DNA of 64,000 nucleotides from Carya illinoinensis (GCF_018687715.1 NC_056755.1:37234001-37298000), one strand, 5' to 3'; counted from the stretch's first letter, positions 22,926 through 34,664 are shown. Numbers and translations: made by a program. The notes: generated by a model not told the origin, from the letters alone.

Positions 22926-24130
22926 AATTCATCTAATTCTAGAATTCAGTGAAGGGACCAGATAGAAGTAGTTGCATCCCAATAAGAAGTTGGCTTCTGC
23001 TTAAGAATCCAAAAAAATAAAAGGCAGCTGAGGGGACTCGAAAATCATGTAAGAGCATGCAGTAATCAATTGTCAAACCTCAAGCATCAGCCATGTTTCA
23101 GAAAAACAAGATGATAAGATCATCATTCTTTTTTGTTTTTTGTTTTGTTTGTTTTGTTTTTGTTTGGGGGTGGGGGGGCACAGATTCTGTGGCTTTTCCT
23201 CCTGTTGAAAAAGAATCTGAGAGTAAAGACTAGCTTCCATCACAATAGTAGCCATAAGTATTAGAAGCGTTTATATTTTTTTGGTTCTCTCATAATTAAG
23301 TAAAGTTTAATCTCAGTTTTCTTTTTAACTTTTGGAGGCTTTTTCCCTTGACTGGGTCAATAGGTTGGCTCTCTTTTTGCGATACGTAGAAGACGCCCTT
23401 GCGTCGCTGCTATATCCCATGTAAGTTTTTCTTTCCATTTGGGAAGAAACAAATTTAACCTTTAACCTAACCAAATTCTTTGTCTCAAATAAAGTCTGAT
23501 AAATGTGGATCTGATCATTAACTTGGAGTTACATAATACAGACCCTTGTTTTTTGAATTTTTAGGTCTCAAGCAAGGATTTCCATACCGCCATTTAAAGT
23601 AACGAAGTAAAAGGGCCTTTAGTTCCTTGTAACGACAAGTTTTCACATATCATCCTTATTCATTCCGGAAATTCGAATGTATAAATAAATATCACAGAAG
23701 ACATGCAATTTGCTAGGACTCAGGAGTAGAACAGATATTTACTTCGAAATCCTGAAGTACATCGGAAGTTTTTGGGGTAGACTTCAGTATTCTAACAGCT
23801 CTAGATTGCCAATTTAATAGCCATTAGGGAGAAATATCGCATAACAAAGAAATAACAAACTCTGTCATCTATGACAAATGTTGTATCCACAATACAATTA
23901 ATTTGAGTTGAGCACGGCTTAACCATAATCACAGATTCACATTTGTATTATGTTTTTTTATCAGTCAAGATAGAAAAATAAATAATAAGAAAAAGATCAT
24001 GCATTAATTAGCTCAGAACTGTTACAATTTGACTGCGTAAATTGTTATAAATTTAGAATGTTTTGCAAATTGAATACAACTTCACTGTATAGGAAAGAAC
24101 TCCAACTTATAAGACAAAACTTCTTGGCTT
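22926..24130. other. 3' flanks of two converging genes
   Basis: The space between the plus-strand gene ending at 22925 and the minus-strand PPR gene ending at 24131. It holds likely 3' UTRs and a T/G-rich low-complexity run at 23128-23180. No gene is seen. Confidence 0.7.
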
Positions 24131-25567
24131 TCACTTTGAATTCGTTGCCAAGCTATAGCCAGGAATCTTAACAAGTCTGCTCTGCTTCATAACCTCTCTT
24201 ACCATCTCAACCTCTTTCCACAAACCTCTGCCGGCATAAATATTTGATAAAACCACATAAACCCCATCATTCCAAGGTTCCAATTCTTGTAAATGCTTAG
24301 CCACCCACTCCCCTATTTTCACATTCCCATACTTCTCACAAGCACCCATCAAACACCCCCATATTATTGAATTTGCCTTCATCGGCATCCCCAATATTAT
24401 TTCTCTGGCCTCCTCAAACAACCCTGCTCTACCAAGCAAATCGACCATGCACCCATAATGTTGTAACTGGGGCAGTATCCCGTAAGCATTCTTCATCATA
24501 TGGAAGTAATATTTTCCCTCTTGCACAGCCCCACCATGCACACACGCGCTAAGTACCCCAACAAAAGTCACATGGTTCGGCTTCACTCCAGCCTCTCTCA
24601 TGCATTGAAAGCAATCTATTGCTTCATTTACGTGCCCATGCATCGCATAACCCACAATCATGGATGTCCACGATGATACATTTCTTTCTTCCATCCTTGA
24701 AAATACTTTATATGCCAAGTCCGTCCGGCCACACTTTCCATACATGTCTATAAGCGAATTTGACAGCAAAATGCCCGGTTTTTCAATTGGCATGGCTTGG
24801 AAAGCACATTTATGCAGTTGGAGAGCCAAGTCCAAGTCCCCAAGACTTCCACTAGCCGATGTTACACTAAGCATAGTCACATCATCCGGCAGAAACCCAC
24901 ATTTTTTAAGCTCTAGGAACATGCCTATGGCTTCCTTGGCACGCCCACCTTGAGAAAGACCTCCAATGATTGCATTCCAAGAACCCAACTTTCTATCACG
25001 ATTTTGCTCAAACACCTTTCTCGCATTACGGAACTCACCCAACTTAGAATACAGGTTAATGAACCCACTCTCACAGTACTCGTTGGACTCCAACCCGATC
25101 CTTATGGCCAGCGAATGAAGCTGTCGACCAAACTCAGTGGCAAGAAACTGACACACAGATTTTAAGACGATTGGAAGCGTATAGGAATCGGGCAAGAGAC
25201 CGGCTCGTGACATGGCAACATAGACACAAAGCGCTTTATCTGGAGCATCTAGCCTAGTGTACGATCTTATAATGTTGTTCCAATGAAAGGGTGCAGAGTA
25301 CAAATCTAGGAGTTGGGTTCGGACAATCTGTGCATAAACCTGATTCAGTTCCAGTAAGTTTCTGCAATTTGACACTTGGGTCGCAATGATTTTTGCTGGA
25401 TCGTGGATTGAATCCTGAGGTCCCTGATTTGTTGGGAATTGAGAGTCCAAATACGTGCTAGGAATTGATGAGAGACTGTGATTTAGATGGGGAAATATGG
25501 TCAAGCATTTGGGTATCTGTGAAAATATAGAAATCCTGTGCAGGAAGTGGGGAATGGGGGGGCTCAT
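24131..25567 (-). CDS. PLS-class PPR protein, E subgroup (At1g77170-like), probably mitochondrial
   Basis: An intronless 478-residue protein. Residues 1-45 are rich in Ser, Pro, His and Arg and nearly free of acidic residues, as in organellar transit peptides. PPR motifs run from about residue 95 to 400 in P-L-S order, with clear signatures such as WNNIIRSYTRL, SWNAIIGGLSQGGRAKEA, NSLIDMYGKCGRTDLAYKVF and SWTSMIVGYAMHGHVNEA. The E/E+ region covers about 400-478 (IIWGCLMGACEKYGNV, ELEPWNDGVYVVLSNIYA). No DYW domain follows. Order and wording of the motifs match Arabidopsis At1g77170 as I remember it. Proteins of this class bind organellar RNA one base per motif and act in C-to-U editing or processing, with a DYW partner supplied in trans. 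The target RNA is not predicted here. Confidence 0.93.
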   Translation of the reverse strand: MSPPIPHFLHRISIFSQIPKCLTIFPHLNHSLSSIPSTYLDSQFPTNQGPQDSIHDPAKIIATQVSNCRNLLELNQVYAQIVRTQLLDLYSAPFHWNNIIRSYTRLDAPDKALCVYVAMSRAGLLPDSYTLPIVLKSVCQFLATEFGRQLHSLAIRIGLESNEYCESGFINLYSKLGEFRNARKVFEQNRDRKLGSWNAIIGGLSQGGRAKEAIGMFLELKKCGFLPDDVTMLSVTSASGSLGDLDLALQLHKCAFQAMPIEKPGILLSNSLIDMYGKCGRTDLAYKVFSRMEERNVSSWTSMIVGYAMHGHVNEAIDCFQCMREAGVKPNHVTFVGVLSACVHGGAVQEGKYYFHMMKNAYGILPQLQHYGCMVDLLGRAGLFEEAREIILGMPMKANSIIWGCLMGACEKYGNVKIGEWVAKHLQELEPWNDGVYVVLSNIYAGRGLWKEVEMVREVMKQSRLVKIPGYSLATNSK

Positions 25568-25859
25568 ACGTTATTAGAATCGAGAACAGAGTCATAGGCT
25601 GGTCCGCTGGATGGCGTAAAAGGAGACGAGACTCATCGGAGAGTTCAGACTACCCGTTATTCAGTAGCCAGGCTTTGAACCTGGATCTGGAAGTAAGCCA
25701 GCCTTGTTTACATTTGGATTAAGCCCGGCTATGTGAGTTCGTGTTGGGTCATTCAGGTTCGGGTAACCATTCGGGTTCGGGTAATCATTCGGTTAATAAC
25801 TCGATCTATTCCAACAATACAATTCGGATCATTTGAGTTCATATGGAGTCACCTATCTT
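25568..25859. other. Upstream flank of the PPR gene
   Basis: It contains a short direct repeat of ATTCGGGTTCGGGTAA (about 25756-25790, two and a half units). Otherwise nothing is recognised. Confidence 0.6.
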
Positions 25860-26130
25860 TTTGTCACTCTTCACAATTGTAGTAACATCTCTAATGGATC
25901 TAATTCAAGCAGAATAATGAAATAAAGAGAAGTATGGAAAGGATTTTGAGAGAAAAACTGTAGTGATATAAAACTGAAAAAAATAGTCGTAGTGATATAA
26001 AACTGAAAAACTAGTCGCATTTGGTAGGATCTAACTCGAGCACAGAATAATGAAATCGGTGGAAAAGAGAGGTATGGAAAGGATTTTGGGCAAAAAATTA
26101 AAACTGAGACATGCATAACAAAATTTCTCT
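25860..26130 (-). mobile_element. Two tandem copies of a Ty3/gypsy leader segment
   Basis: Two diverged copies (about 25862-25975 and 25976-26115) of a segment reading AATAATGAAAT..GAGAAGTATGGAAAGGA. It recurs at 29310-29450 just upstream of the gypsy gag on the same strand. The shared segment identifies it as retrotransposon leader sequence rather than a gene. Confidence 0.7.
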
Positions 26131-26149
26131 CTAGGGATTTTTTGCCAGT

Positions 26150-26488
26150 ATGGAGGAACTCTCCCTAGCCCCGTCGACTTTGATGGCGGGGTCCTCCCGC
26201 ACGTTTGTTGAGCTTCTCAAGCCACTAGTTCCGATGACTTCTTCAGCCGGTATACCCATGGCATCACCAATCCTAATCAATGGGTCTCCTACGTTTATCT
26301 TCTCTGAGAAAGAGATGTCTGCTGCTGAGAAAACTGTAAAAAAAAATACATTAGTTCTCAAATTCCCTCGTGGTCGACCTTCCATTGGCAATATAAAGCT
26401 GCCTATGGTGAAACGGTGGGGCCTTGCTAGTATCCCCACGATTGGGATTTTTGACAACAGAAACATTTTTGACAAAGACTTTGAATGA
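26150..26488 (+). pseudogene. LINE ORF1 (DUF4283) fragment
   Basis: A 112-residue open stretch carrying the conserved block around RGRPSIGN and DNRNIF of plant L1 ORF1 RNA-binding proteins. The zinc-knuckle C-terminal half is missing. The following 330 bp hold only degenerate sequence before the endonuclease starts. Confidence 0.8.
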
Positions 26489-26821
26489 GCAGATTATAGC
26501 GACTACCAGCGGACTAAGGTCGCGTCATGAGGTTGATAACATGAGAGTCTATATCGGGAGATCCTAATATGTAAAGGAACTTGAACCTAAGGGTGAATCT
26601 GATATAAAAGAGGGACTTGTGACTCCTCTTTCAACCTCCTTCAACTCTCTTAAAAATCTAGAAAATGAGGAAGGATTGTTACAGGCCATAGTCAATACAC
26701 ACAAGGAATATAGGTCTGATTCTGAAACATAAACCCAAGCTGTTAAAAAGAAGGGAAAAAAGAAAAAATTCTTGTCTATAGTTAATGGGACTAATCTTAC
26801 GGATTCTACATTATCCCGAAG

Positions 26822-27562
26822 ACCCTAGTCTACAATATACGGGGGATTGGTAATATGCCCACAATAGGAAAACTAAAGAAATTAGTCAAAAAGTTTGAGC
26901 CTAATATGATTGCCATTCTTGAGCCGTTTATTGCCTTTAACAAGGCAAAAGTGATAGCTAAGAGATTGAATGTGCATAATTTTTTATCCAATGAAGAGAA
27001 ACACGGTAAGATCTAGTTGCTATGGACGGAAGATATTTTATTTTCACCTGTTTCAATTCATCAACTGGCCATTACAGAGTTTATTAATTGTGGTAATTTG
27101 TCTTTCATGGCCTCTTTTAGTTATGCTAGTTGTGGTTATTTAGATAGAAGGATCCTTTGGGATGAATTACAACAAGTCTCCAGGTTGTGCACTAAATGGT
27201 TGATTTGTGGGAATTTTAATACAATAAGAAGCAATACTGAGAAGATTGGAGGCAGACCAAAACCACAAGTGGTTATGGATGATTTTAATAACTTTATTTC
27301 TCAATGTAATTTGGTGGAACCTAATGCTGAAGCCGAAGGTTCTAAGTTGAAGCCGAAGGTTCTAAGTGTACATGGTGTAATGGGAGTGAAGGGCAAGCTC
27401 GTATATGAGCCAAACTTGATAGAACACTAGTTTCACACAGGTTACTTATGGACTTTCCTCAGCTTTATACTTCGATTTTGGATAGGACATTTTCAGATCA
27501 CAGTCCTCTTATTATTCAAATTAAAGAGGTAGCTCCTAGATATGGCCCTCCATTTTCCAGAT
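26822..27562 (+). pseudogene. LINE endonuclease (APE-like) fragment
   Basis: It reads VYNIRGIGN at the start (the catalytic Asn-containing N-IRG motif), then ICGNFNTI where functional copies have GDFN. The catalytic Asp is therefore replaced by Asn, if the alignment is right. An in-frame stop lies near 27014 and the frame shifts again after 27350, where a 17-bp segment (GAAGCCGAAGGTTCTAAG) is directly duplicated. Confidence 0.8.
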
Positions 27563-27768
27563 GAGAAATACTTTTTGCAGTCGGGAAATACAGTCGGCGT
27601 GCAGTTGTGAAGAAAAAAGTGAATTAATACGGGACCTACATGAAAAAAAAATTATTTTTATAACTTTTTTTTATTCATGTAGGTCCCCTGAATATAAAAT
27701 AATTTTTTTATAATTTTTTTTATTCATTCCGTACAGCCGACTGCACGCCGACTGCATTTGCCGACTGT
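27562..27768. mobile_element. MITE inside the LINE, CAGTCGG-rich inverted ends
   Basis: Left end GCAGTCGGGAAATACAGTCG and inverted right end ACAGTCGGCAAATGCAGTCG continue to pair inward through GCGTGCAGT. The core contains AATACGGGACCTACATGAAAA and its inverted partner. It splits the LINE between endonuclease and reverse transcriptase. The exact outer edge and target duplication are blurred by mutations. Confidence 0.82.
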
Positions 27769-28070
27769 ATCTAGCAAAGCCCTTTCTTGGGGAGGACTTA
27801 TTAAATTTGTTGCTAAAATTAAAAGGTTGAAACCAACTCTTCGGACCTGGAATAAAGAGATCTTTGGCAAGGTCGATAATTATGTGCAGAATGCTGAAGA
27901 CGAAATTAGCCCTTCAGGTTCGGCAAACAACCCATTAAACTCCTTAAGTAAGCTGTTTATTAACTCACTTGGAACTTCCCTAGTTTTACTGCATTCAAGG
28001 TTATCATTTGCATTAATAGAGCTCTTTCTTTAGTAATTGAATTTTGCTCTAGCTTTTCAGGCCCTTTAAA

Positions 28071-28321
28071 GGTCGAGTTTTTCACACATAACCCATTCAA
28101 CCCAATCTTATAGCCCCCCTTTTCAAACTGCATGTGTAAATTAGCAAAATTTCACATTATGAGACTCAAGATTACCAAGCACTGTACCCCTAATACTACA
28201 TCACAACCACCAAGTTTTAGCTAATAAAAAGAAGATTGGAATTGATTAACTTGGATTTTAATTACAATGTCCCTGCATAATCCTTCACTCTTAAATATAT
28301 CTCCACTGGCTATCTTGATAG
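28071..28321. other. Short stretch between LINE and gypsy relic
   Basis: I see no coding signal. It is probably continuation of the gypsy relic beyond its protease, too degenerate to align by eye. Confidence 0.4.
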
Positions 28322-29537
28322 CTAGCCTAGGCCTTCTTCCATGAAGGATTTAACCTTCTTAGTTATTGATGGATCAAGGACGTTGTGGGTACTTCTGGAA
28401 TCCACCAATATCACCACCATTTCACCCTTGATTCTGTAAAAAAGCCTCATAATATTCGGAGTGGGTCTTCCAGCCATTGCTTGGATGGATATTTCTAGTT
28501 TTCCTTCTACCATTGTATGGATTCCCCTTTCCACAATTTTTGTAGAATCAAAATAGACTCCCTCATGCTTTTCTTCTTCTCCATCCTCCATCCCTTGTAG
28601 CAAATACACTTTCGGAGTTTTACATAAGTGAGTGGGGTTCTATTTTTCATTAAAATGATAACATAAGCCTTTTTATCTTTTCTCATTCATTTGTGCAAAG
28701 CAAATTCTTCTAGTTAAAGGAATGACTTCTTCCTGTTGTTGTTGGAAGTCTCGGCCTGCTACACAAGTTGATTAACACCCATATTGCCACCTCCAGGTGA
28801 GCTTCATCTATTGAGATACTCTTCTTGAATCTTTGCTAATCCAAATGCAGCATTCAAGTTAATGGGGTTTAACATCCTTATGGGCAAGTGGATCTCATCT
28901 CTCAATCCACTTAAAAATCAGATGATCTTGTGGTGTTTTGAGAGGCCTCTCAACCGATTCGACAGGGCCTCAAATTGGGCTTTGTAATTTGCCACTGTTG
29001 AGGTTTGTTTAAGGCGGGTAAGGGCTTCCATTGGATTGTCATGTGCAGTGGGGCCAAACCGCACTTGCAATGCTCTACAAAAACTCTCCCAGTTGTTAAA
29101 GATTCTGCTCTCCACAGTGTCTTGGTACCAGACCATTGCTACCCCCTCTGGTTGGTAGGAGGCCATTAACAAGCGATGCATAGGCTGAGTTTGGTGGTAC
29201 TCAAAGTAATGATTGGCTTTGAAGCACCAAGCAACTGGATTATCACCATCAAAGTGAGGGAAATCCAACCTCGCTTCCCTTGCAAACCCCCTCCGTGCAT
29301 GAAATAAAACTGAGAAAATAGTCACAATTGTTAGGATCTAATTCAAGCAAAATAATGAAATAGATGGAAAAGAGAAGTATGGAAAGGACTTCAAGAGAAA
29401 ACTGTAGTGAATATAAAACTGAGAAAATGGTCACAACTTGAGATTGTTCGAGGAATCCAATTCCTCCAAAAGTTCAGACTATGCAATAGTCACAGCTTTA
29501 TGTACCGATAGTAATCCATTATCCATAGACTCCCCAC
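28322..29537 (-). pseudogene. Ty3/gypsy gag-protease relic
   Basis: Minus-strand remains of a Ty3/gypsy polyprotein. Gag (about 29300 to 28918) has LDFPHFDGDNPVAWCFKANHYF, MVWYQDTVESRIFNNWESF and ALTRLKQTSTVANYKAQFE, typical of Retrotrans_gag. After a stop, FLSGLRDEIHLP and LNPINLNAAFGLAKIQEEY follow, then a damaged zinc knuckle near 28650. The aspartic protease segment (28609-28322) reads VVILVDSRSTHNVLDPSI, with the DSG active site changed to DSR. Reverse transcriptase is absent. Its upstream side (29310-29537) is leader sequence broken by the Copia insertion at 29538. Confidence 0.87.
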
Positions 29538-30072
29538 TGTAGCGGTAAAGTCACTTTTATGGACTTTTATGGGTCAAAAATGGTGGGTAGTTGAGCTTGC
29601 ATTCACATTTGCTTCCACCATCTTCCACTTGCTTCCACTATCTTCTTTATAGGTAAAAAATGGTGGCTAGTTGACAACCTACATCAAGCTTGCGTTCACA
29701 TTTGCTTCCGCCATCTTCCACTTGCTTCCGCCATCTTCCACCTCCTTTAACTCCTATAAATACATGTTTTTGCTTTTAGAAACCTATCCCATTTTTGAAA
29801 GAAAAATTTAAAGAAAGAGAGAGAGTTTTAGAGAGAAAAATAGTGAGGTTTCTCCTATATATTGTCTCTCCTTTTATAAGAAAGAGTGAGTTTTCTCCTT
29901 TTATAAGAGAGGGTATTGTCAATTGTGCTCTCCTTATTCAAGAGAGAAATTCTTGTAATCCTTTTGCTATAAGTGAAATTCTTCTACAATTGGAGTTCCT
30001 TATTATTTCTTTTATTCTTTCTCATTTCTACTTCAGTTGTAATTGTATGCCCCGTACCACAACCGCCTAACA
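29538..30072 (+). repeat. 5' LTR of the Copia element
   Basis: 535 bp, from TGTAGCGGTAAAG to CCGCCTAACA. It contains a TATA box (TATAAATA at 29755-29762) followed by a purine-rich GAGAGAG stretch, probably the transcription start and R region. It differs from the 3' LTR by roughly 17 substitutions counted by eye and lacks one 20-bp CTTCCGCCATCTTCCACTTG unit that the 3' LTR has. Confidence 0.95.
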
Positions 30073-30086
30073 GTGGTATCAGAGCA
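30073..30086 (+). other. Copia primer-binding site
   Basis: Directly after the 5' LTR the sequence GTGGTATCAGAGC matches the 3' end complement of plant initiator-methionine tRNA, the standard Copia primer. Confidence 0.9.
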
Positions 30087-30152
30087 TCAGGTTTATAGCC
30101 GGTTTTCGTGCTACAGTTAGATCCAGTTAGTGGAAAGGAAGCATCTTCAATA

Positions 30153-31275
30153 ATGGCGACGAAGTACGAAATAGAGAAGTTCAATGGGAGTAATTTCTCA
30201 TTGTGAAAAATGATAATAAAAGCAATTTTAAGGAAAGATAATTGCTTAACGGCAATTGGAGATAGGCCCGATGAGATCACTGACGACGGCAAGTGGAACG
30301 AGATGGATGGCAATGCTATTGCTAATCTGCACCTAGCACTAACTGATGGAGTATTGTCAAGTGTGGCGGAGAAAAAGACAGCAAAAGAGATATGGGATAC
30401 TCTGACAAAATTGTACGAGGCAAAATCACTACACAACAAAATTTTCTTTAGAAGAAAACTCTACACCCTTCGGATGATGGAGTCAACTATGGTGACAGAC
30501 CACATCAACACCCTTAACACTTTATTTTCACAGCTCACAGCAATGGGGCATAACATAGAGACGGGTGAACGTGCTGAAATTCTACTTCAAAGTCTACCTG
30601 ATTCGTATGATCAACTCATCATCAACTTAACCAACAACATTGAAGTTCTAGTCTTCGATGATATTGCAGCTGTGGTTCTTGAAGAAGAAAGTCGGCGCAA
30701 AAGTAAAGAAGATAGACCAGGAGGTTCACAACAAGCCGAAGCTTTGGTAATGACGAGAGGGAGATCAACGGAACGTGGCCCCAATGGGAGTCAAAATCAG
30801 AGTAGATCAAAATCCAGAAGTAAGAAGAATGTCAAGTGTCATCACTGTGGCAAGAAAGGGCTCTACAAAAGGGAGTGTTGGCATCTCAAGAAGAACGAAG
30901 AAGCCAAAGGAAAAGGCCCTGAGTTGTCAAAAGCTCAGGATTGTGTAGCAAGCACCTCAGATGATGGTGAAATTTTATACAGTGAGGCAACAACAGTTAC
31001 TGAAGGTAGAAGAAGATTCGCTGATGTCTGGCTTATTGACTCAAGAGCAACATGTCATATGACTCCCCGGAGAGAATGGTTCCATCAATATGAACCTATC
31101 TCAGGAGGATCTGTGTTTATGGGAGACGATCATGCCTTGGAGATTGTTGGTATTGGTACCATCAAATTGAAGATGTGTGACAGTACAGTTCGTACCATTC
31201 AGGAGGTATGACATGTGAAAGGCCTAAAGAAAAATCTATTGTCTTTAGGACAATTAGATAATAGTGGGTGTAAAA
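30153..31275 (+). pseudogene. Copia gag and protease, inactivated
   Basis: The frame opens with an ATG at 30153 (MATKYEIEKFNGSNF). A TGA replaces the expected Trp at about 30204. From 30210 the frame is open for 333 residues: UBN2-type gag (EIWDTLTKLYEAKSL, LLQSLPDSYDQLI), then a zinc knuckle CHHCGKKGLYKREC in which the His ligand has become Leu, then the protease start VWLIDSRATCHMT, where DSG has become DSR. A TGA at about 31209 ends it. Copy C is inserted 65 bp further on, and the integrase side picks up beyond it at 34665. Confidence 0.93.
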
Positions 31276-34200
31276 TGTAACAGCCCGCTAGAAATTTAAT
31301 TATGAAATTTCTATTAACTTTAGGAACCTCATGAAAACCCCATAAGTTTTCACAAATCCATTAATCGTATAGGTTTTTGTCTAACTACATAGTTAGTGTT
31401 ATTATTTACTATGGTATCAGAAGTGTGTTTTTGATTATTGGAGATAGTTAGAAGTGTCAAAATGTATTATGGTTTGTGCCATTAGACTCGGAGGGTTATT
31501 TAAAGTCTTATGGCGCAATAACATTTTTTCATATTTTCGGACAAAACGTTTGTTCAAAACTGTAGATATTATTGGATAAAAAGAAATATCTTGAAGTAAT
31601 TTTCGTGAATATTATTGGGTAAAAATATTTTGAGTTGATTTTTATAGATATTATTAGATAAAAATATCTTAAGTTGATTTTTTGTAGATACTATTGGATA
31701 GAATATTATGAGATAATCTTTTATAGATATTTTGGGTAGGAGAAAACTACACTCAACTCTCAACTCCAGCCTCATCTCTTCCATATCTCATCCATAAGTA
31801 TCTCCAGCCACCTCTCCCCACGAAATTATTTTCATTTATACTTTCCATTAAAAGAATATCAAACACTCTCTCTCAGACAGTTTTTAGGAGTTCTTTTGCA
31901 CGCCCATTTCGAAGCTTTTGTAAGTATTTTATCATAAAGTCTCCTTCATATAAGTTGTTTCTTTTTTAGTCTAGTTTACATGGATATATTATTTGCCCTA
32001 TTTGAAGATCATTTGATCAGTAAAATATTATATAAACTATAGAAAGGTCATTCTGGGAGATAAACTGGAGAATATGTTATAGTTTGGAGTTTTTGACCAA
32101 GCTAATGGATAGATATTGGTCCGAAATTTTTATGGAGTATTGTTAACATGTATATGTGACTATTGGTTGATGATTTTTGCATGATTAAAGGTTTTGATGA
32201 AAGCTTTTCTTAGATTTAGAAACTTAGAAACTGGAAGAAGAAAAACAGTTTCTGTTTTGAGAAAGTTTAACTCTTTGGTGGTCTAAACCTATTCCAATGA
32301 CTTTAATAATTTTATTGGAGGATCCTAAGCATCTTATATACATGTTATATTATTATTTTGAAGATATTTGATCTTAGTTTCAAAGATATGAAATTTTATA
32401 CAAAGAGATATTTAGATAAGCCAAAGTGTGGATATTCTTGGCTAAATTTATGTTTTGATTAATTTCTAACCATGTGATCTTGAATTAGAAGCTTATATAT
32501 GTTTTAGGACATCTTTTTAAACCATGTGATGGTTTGGTTTGAAGATCATATATTTATAAGTCATAGATCAAGAGATTTATCAAAACTAGTTGAGGAAAAC
32601 GTTTCTGTTTTTGGACTAAGTGTAAAACCAAAAACTCCAAATGTTATTTTGTAATTTTGGTGACTTTAGTTTGATGATTTAAAGCATGGTTGATGTTAGG
32701 ATGATATTATGAATATGTTAGAAGTAAGATTTGATTTTTGAAATTCTTGGAGATGTTTTGATTTAAGGTCAAAACTTGTGATTCAAGTGCTTGGATCTTT
32801 TTACAAAAAAAGTTTGGTGTTAATTATTAGCTTTTTCTAAATGGATGTTTTAAGTATGGTTTTGAACTTAGGATTGGAAGATGTTTGTTGCAAAATTTTG
32901 GTTTAAGCATGAGTTTTGAAGTTGGAAGGAATTGCAACAAAAATCAAGGGAAATGACCTATGAATGTTTCGGCCATAGTGTGTTCTTCATAGTTATGTTT
33001 TGTTTTAAATTTTTCTGAGTTGATATTTAAGTTTAGGATAAAATTTACATGAGAAATGTAAATTTTGAAAACTTTTGGAGTTAGTATGCAAAATCCTTAA
33101 GTTATGGGTAAAACGGTCATTTTCCCACATTTAGAGAGTAAAATGAAAATTTTACTCTTTAAGTTAGTATTTTCCATATTTCAAATTATTAGTGATTTAG
33201 TTCTAACTTTTAGAATCACTAATTACAGTTCCTCGTGATTGCACTTGAAGTTTTATAAGAAACGCGGAGATCGAGGTAAGTTAGCTTTTAACTTACTAGC
33301 AGTCTACTGTGTATGTGTGCTAAGTAAATGAACTACAGTGTATGTATGTGTGTTATCATATATGTCATGCCATGCCAAGTTATCACGTAATTGTCTATTA
33401 TATAGAATTTATTCTGTCATCAATTTTTTTATCTTTTACATAATATATTCTGTCATGTATTACTGTACCTTACAAGTACGTCATGCTAAGTATGCCATCT
33501 ATTACATGTATGTCAAGTCATGTAATATTCACTATTGCAAGTATGTCATGTTAAATATGTTGTCTATTATATGTTATGCCATGTTACGGAATGTTTCTAT
33601 CTCAAGTTGGTCATGTATTTCAAGTTATGTTCAAGTCACGTTATGTTACGTCAGGGCTTCAGTCATTTCGTATTCCAGTCACGTTTCATCTTGATTACTT
33701 ATGTATGGGGTCACAACAATTGTGGCGCATACATTACGTGAGACATAGCAATTGTGACACGTAGAATACATGGGGCCACAACAACTGTGGAGTATGTATT
33801 TAAGCAGTTAAAGAATAAGTTTCCGTAGAATACATGGGGCCACAACAACTGTGGAGTATGTATTTACATGTAGAATACATGGGGCCACAACAACTGTGGA
33901 GTATATATTTTTCATGTTAAGTCAAGTTTGTGTAGAATACATGGTGCCACAACAACTGTGGAGTATATATTTTTCATGTTAATTCAAGTTTCAAAGCAAG
34001 TTCATGCTAAGTCAAGTTTCAGATCAAGTTCATATCAAGTCAAGTTCAGTTCATGTTTCAATTTAAGTTATGTCAATTGTGCTATGTTGTACGCCAAGTT
34101 ATGCTTTAATTACTTATGAATTTGATTATGCATTTATACTTTTACTGTTATCCATGCATTATTAGCTTGTGTGGAAGTTTTTTGTTAACTTACTGAAATT

Positions 34201-34664
34201 TGTAATCAAATCTCACTTTGGTAGTCTCAACTACCATTCCCCCCAAATGGTAGATCTTGTGACAGGACCTGAAGGAGAATCAGGAGCTGATCAACTAGAC
34301 ACAGTTGACTAAGCGACGGTGCGACATAAATGTTAATATAGTAATTAACGTAAATTACTACTTGTACGATTGAATTGCATCTCTAGTACTTTTTGAATCA
34401 TAACCATTTTGGACTAGTGTTGTGATCTTAGTTGTTCAATGTATTTTTATGTATGAAGTATGATTTAATCATTTGGGATATTTTCAATTTGATGCATAGT
34501 ATTACTAAAGAAAAAATTTATCCGCTGCGAATATTGCATATTGTTAGATGCATGTTAGGAATATTGCATCTTATATGTTATGAACGGGGGCAGGTAACCT
34601 TGTGTTACATGTCTCGACGCTTCAAATGTTCGTCCGATCCCAAACGGAATTTGAGGGCGTCACA
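31276..34664 (+). mobile_element. Element C: complete 3389-bp solo-LTR-like copy nested in the Copia element
   Basis: It starts TGTAACAGCCCGC at 31276 and ends GGGCGTCACA at 34664, with perfect 5-bp target duplications TAAAA (31271-31275 and 34665-34669). It is the best preserved and longest copy in the window and serves as reference for A, B and D. It has no coding frame of substance. Frames of about 60-118 residues arise from the ATGTTATGTCAAGT-type low-complexity part. Ends are TG...CA with an imperfect inverted relation (TGTAACAGCCC versus TGTGACGCCC). The insertion is younger than the Copia host. Confidence 0.95.
33765..33971 (+). repeat. Hairpin units in element C
   Basis: Four copies of the AATACAT-GGGG-CCACA-ACAAC-TGTGG-AGT-ATGTATT unit, against five in A and B. 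The last copy has GGTG for GGGG and ATATATT for ATGTATT. Confidence 0.88.

Larger units (their letters stand above)
26131..28070 (+). mobile_element. Degenerate L1-type LINE with a MITE inserted
   Basis: Plus-strand relic in the order ORF1, endonuclease, start of reverse transcriptase. ORF1 (26150-26488) keeps the plant L1 signature FPRGRPSIGNIKLPMVKRWGL and GIFDNRNIF (DUF4283 region) but ends early. From 26822 the endonuclease begins LVYNIRGIGN and continues, after a stop, with TKWLICGNFNTIRSNTEKIGG and VVMDDFNNFISQCNLVEPN. A MITE at 27562-27768 cuts the next part. After it comes KIKRLKPTLRTWNKEIFG, the linker before the reverse transcriptase, then the copy fades out. Many stops and frameshifts; inactive. 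Confidence 0.87.

Noticed and set aside
29795..30070. 91-residue frame in the 5' LTR, repeated at 37838-38113
   Set aside because: It is LTR leader sequence, identical in position in both LTRs, with no domain.
31405..31420. TGGTATCAGA inside element C as a true primer-binding site
   Set aside because: It lies about 130 bp from the end without a CA-terminated LTR before it, and copies B and D do not keep the match.
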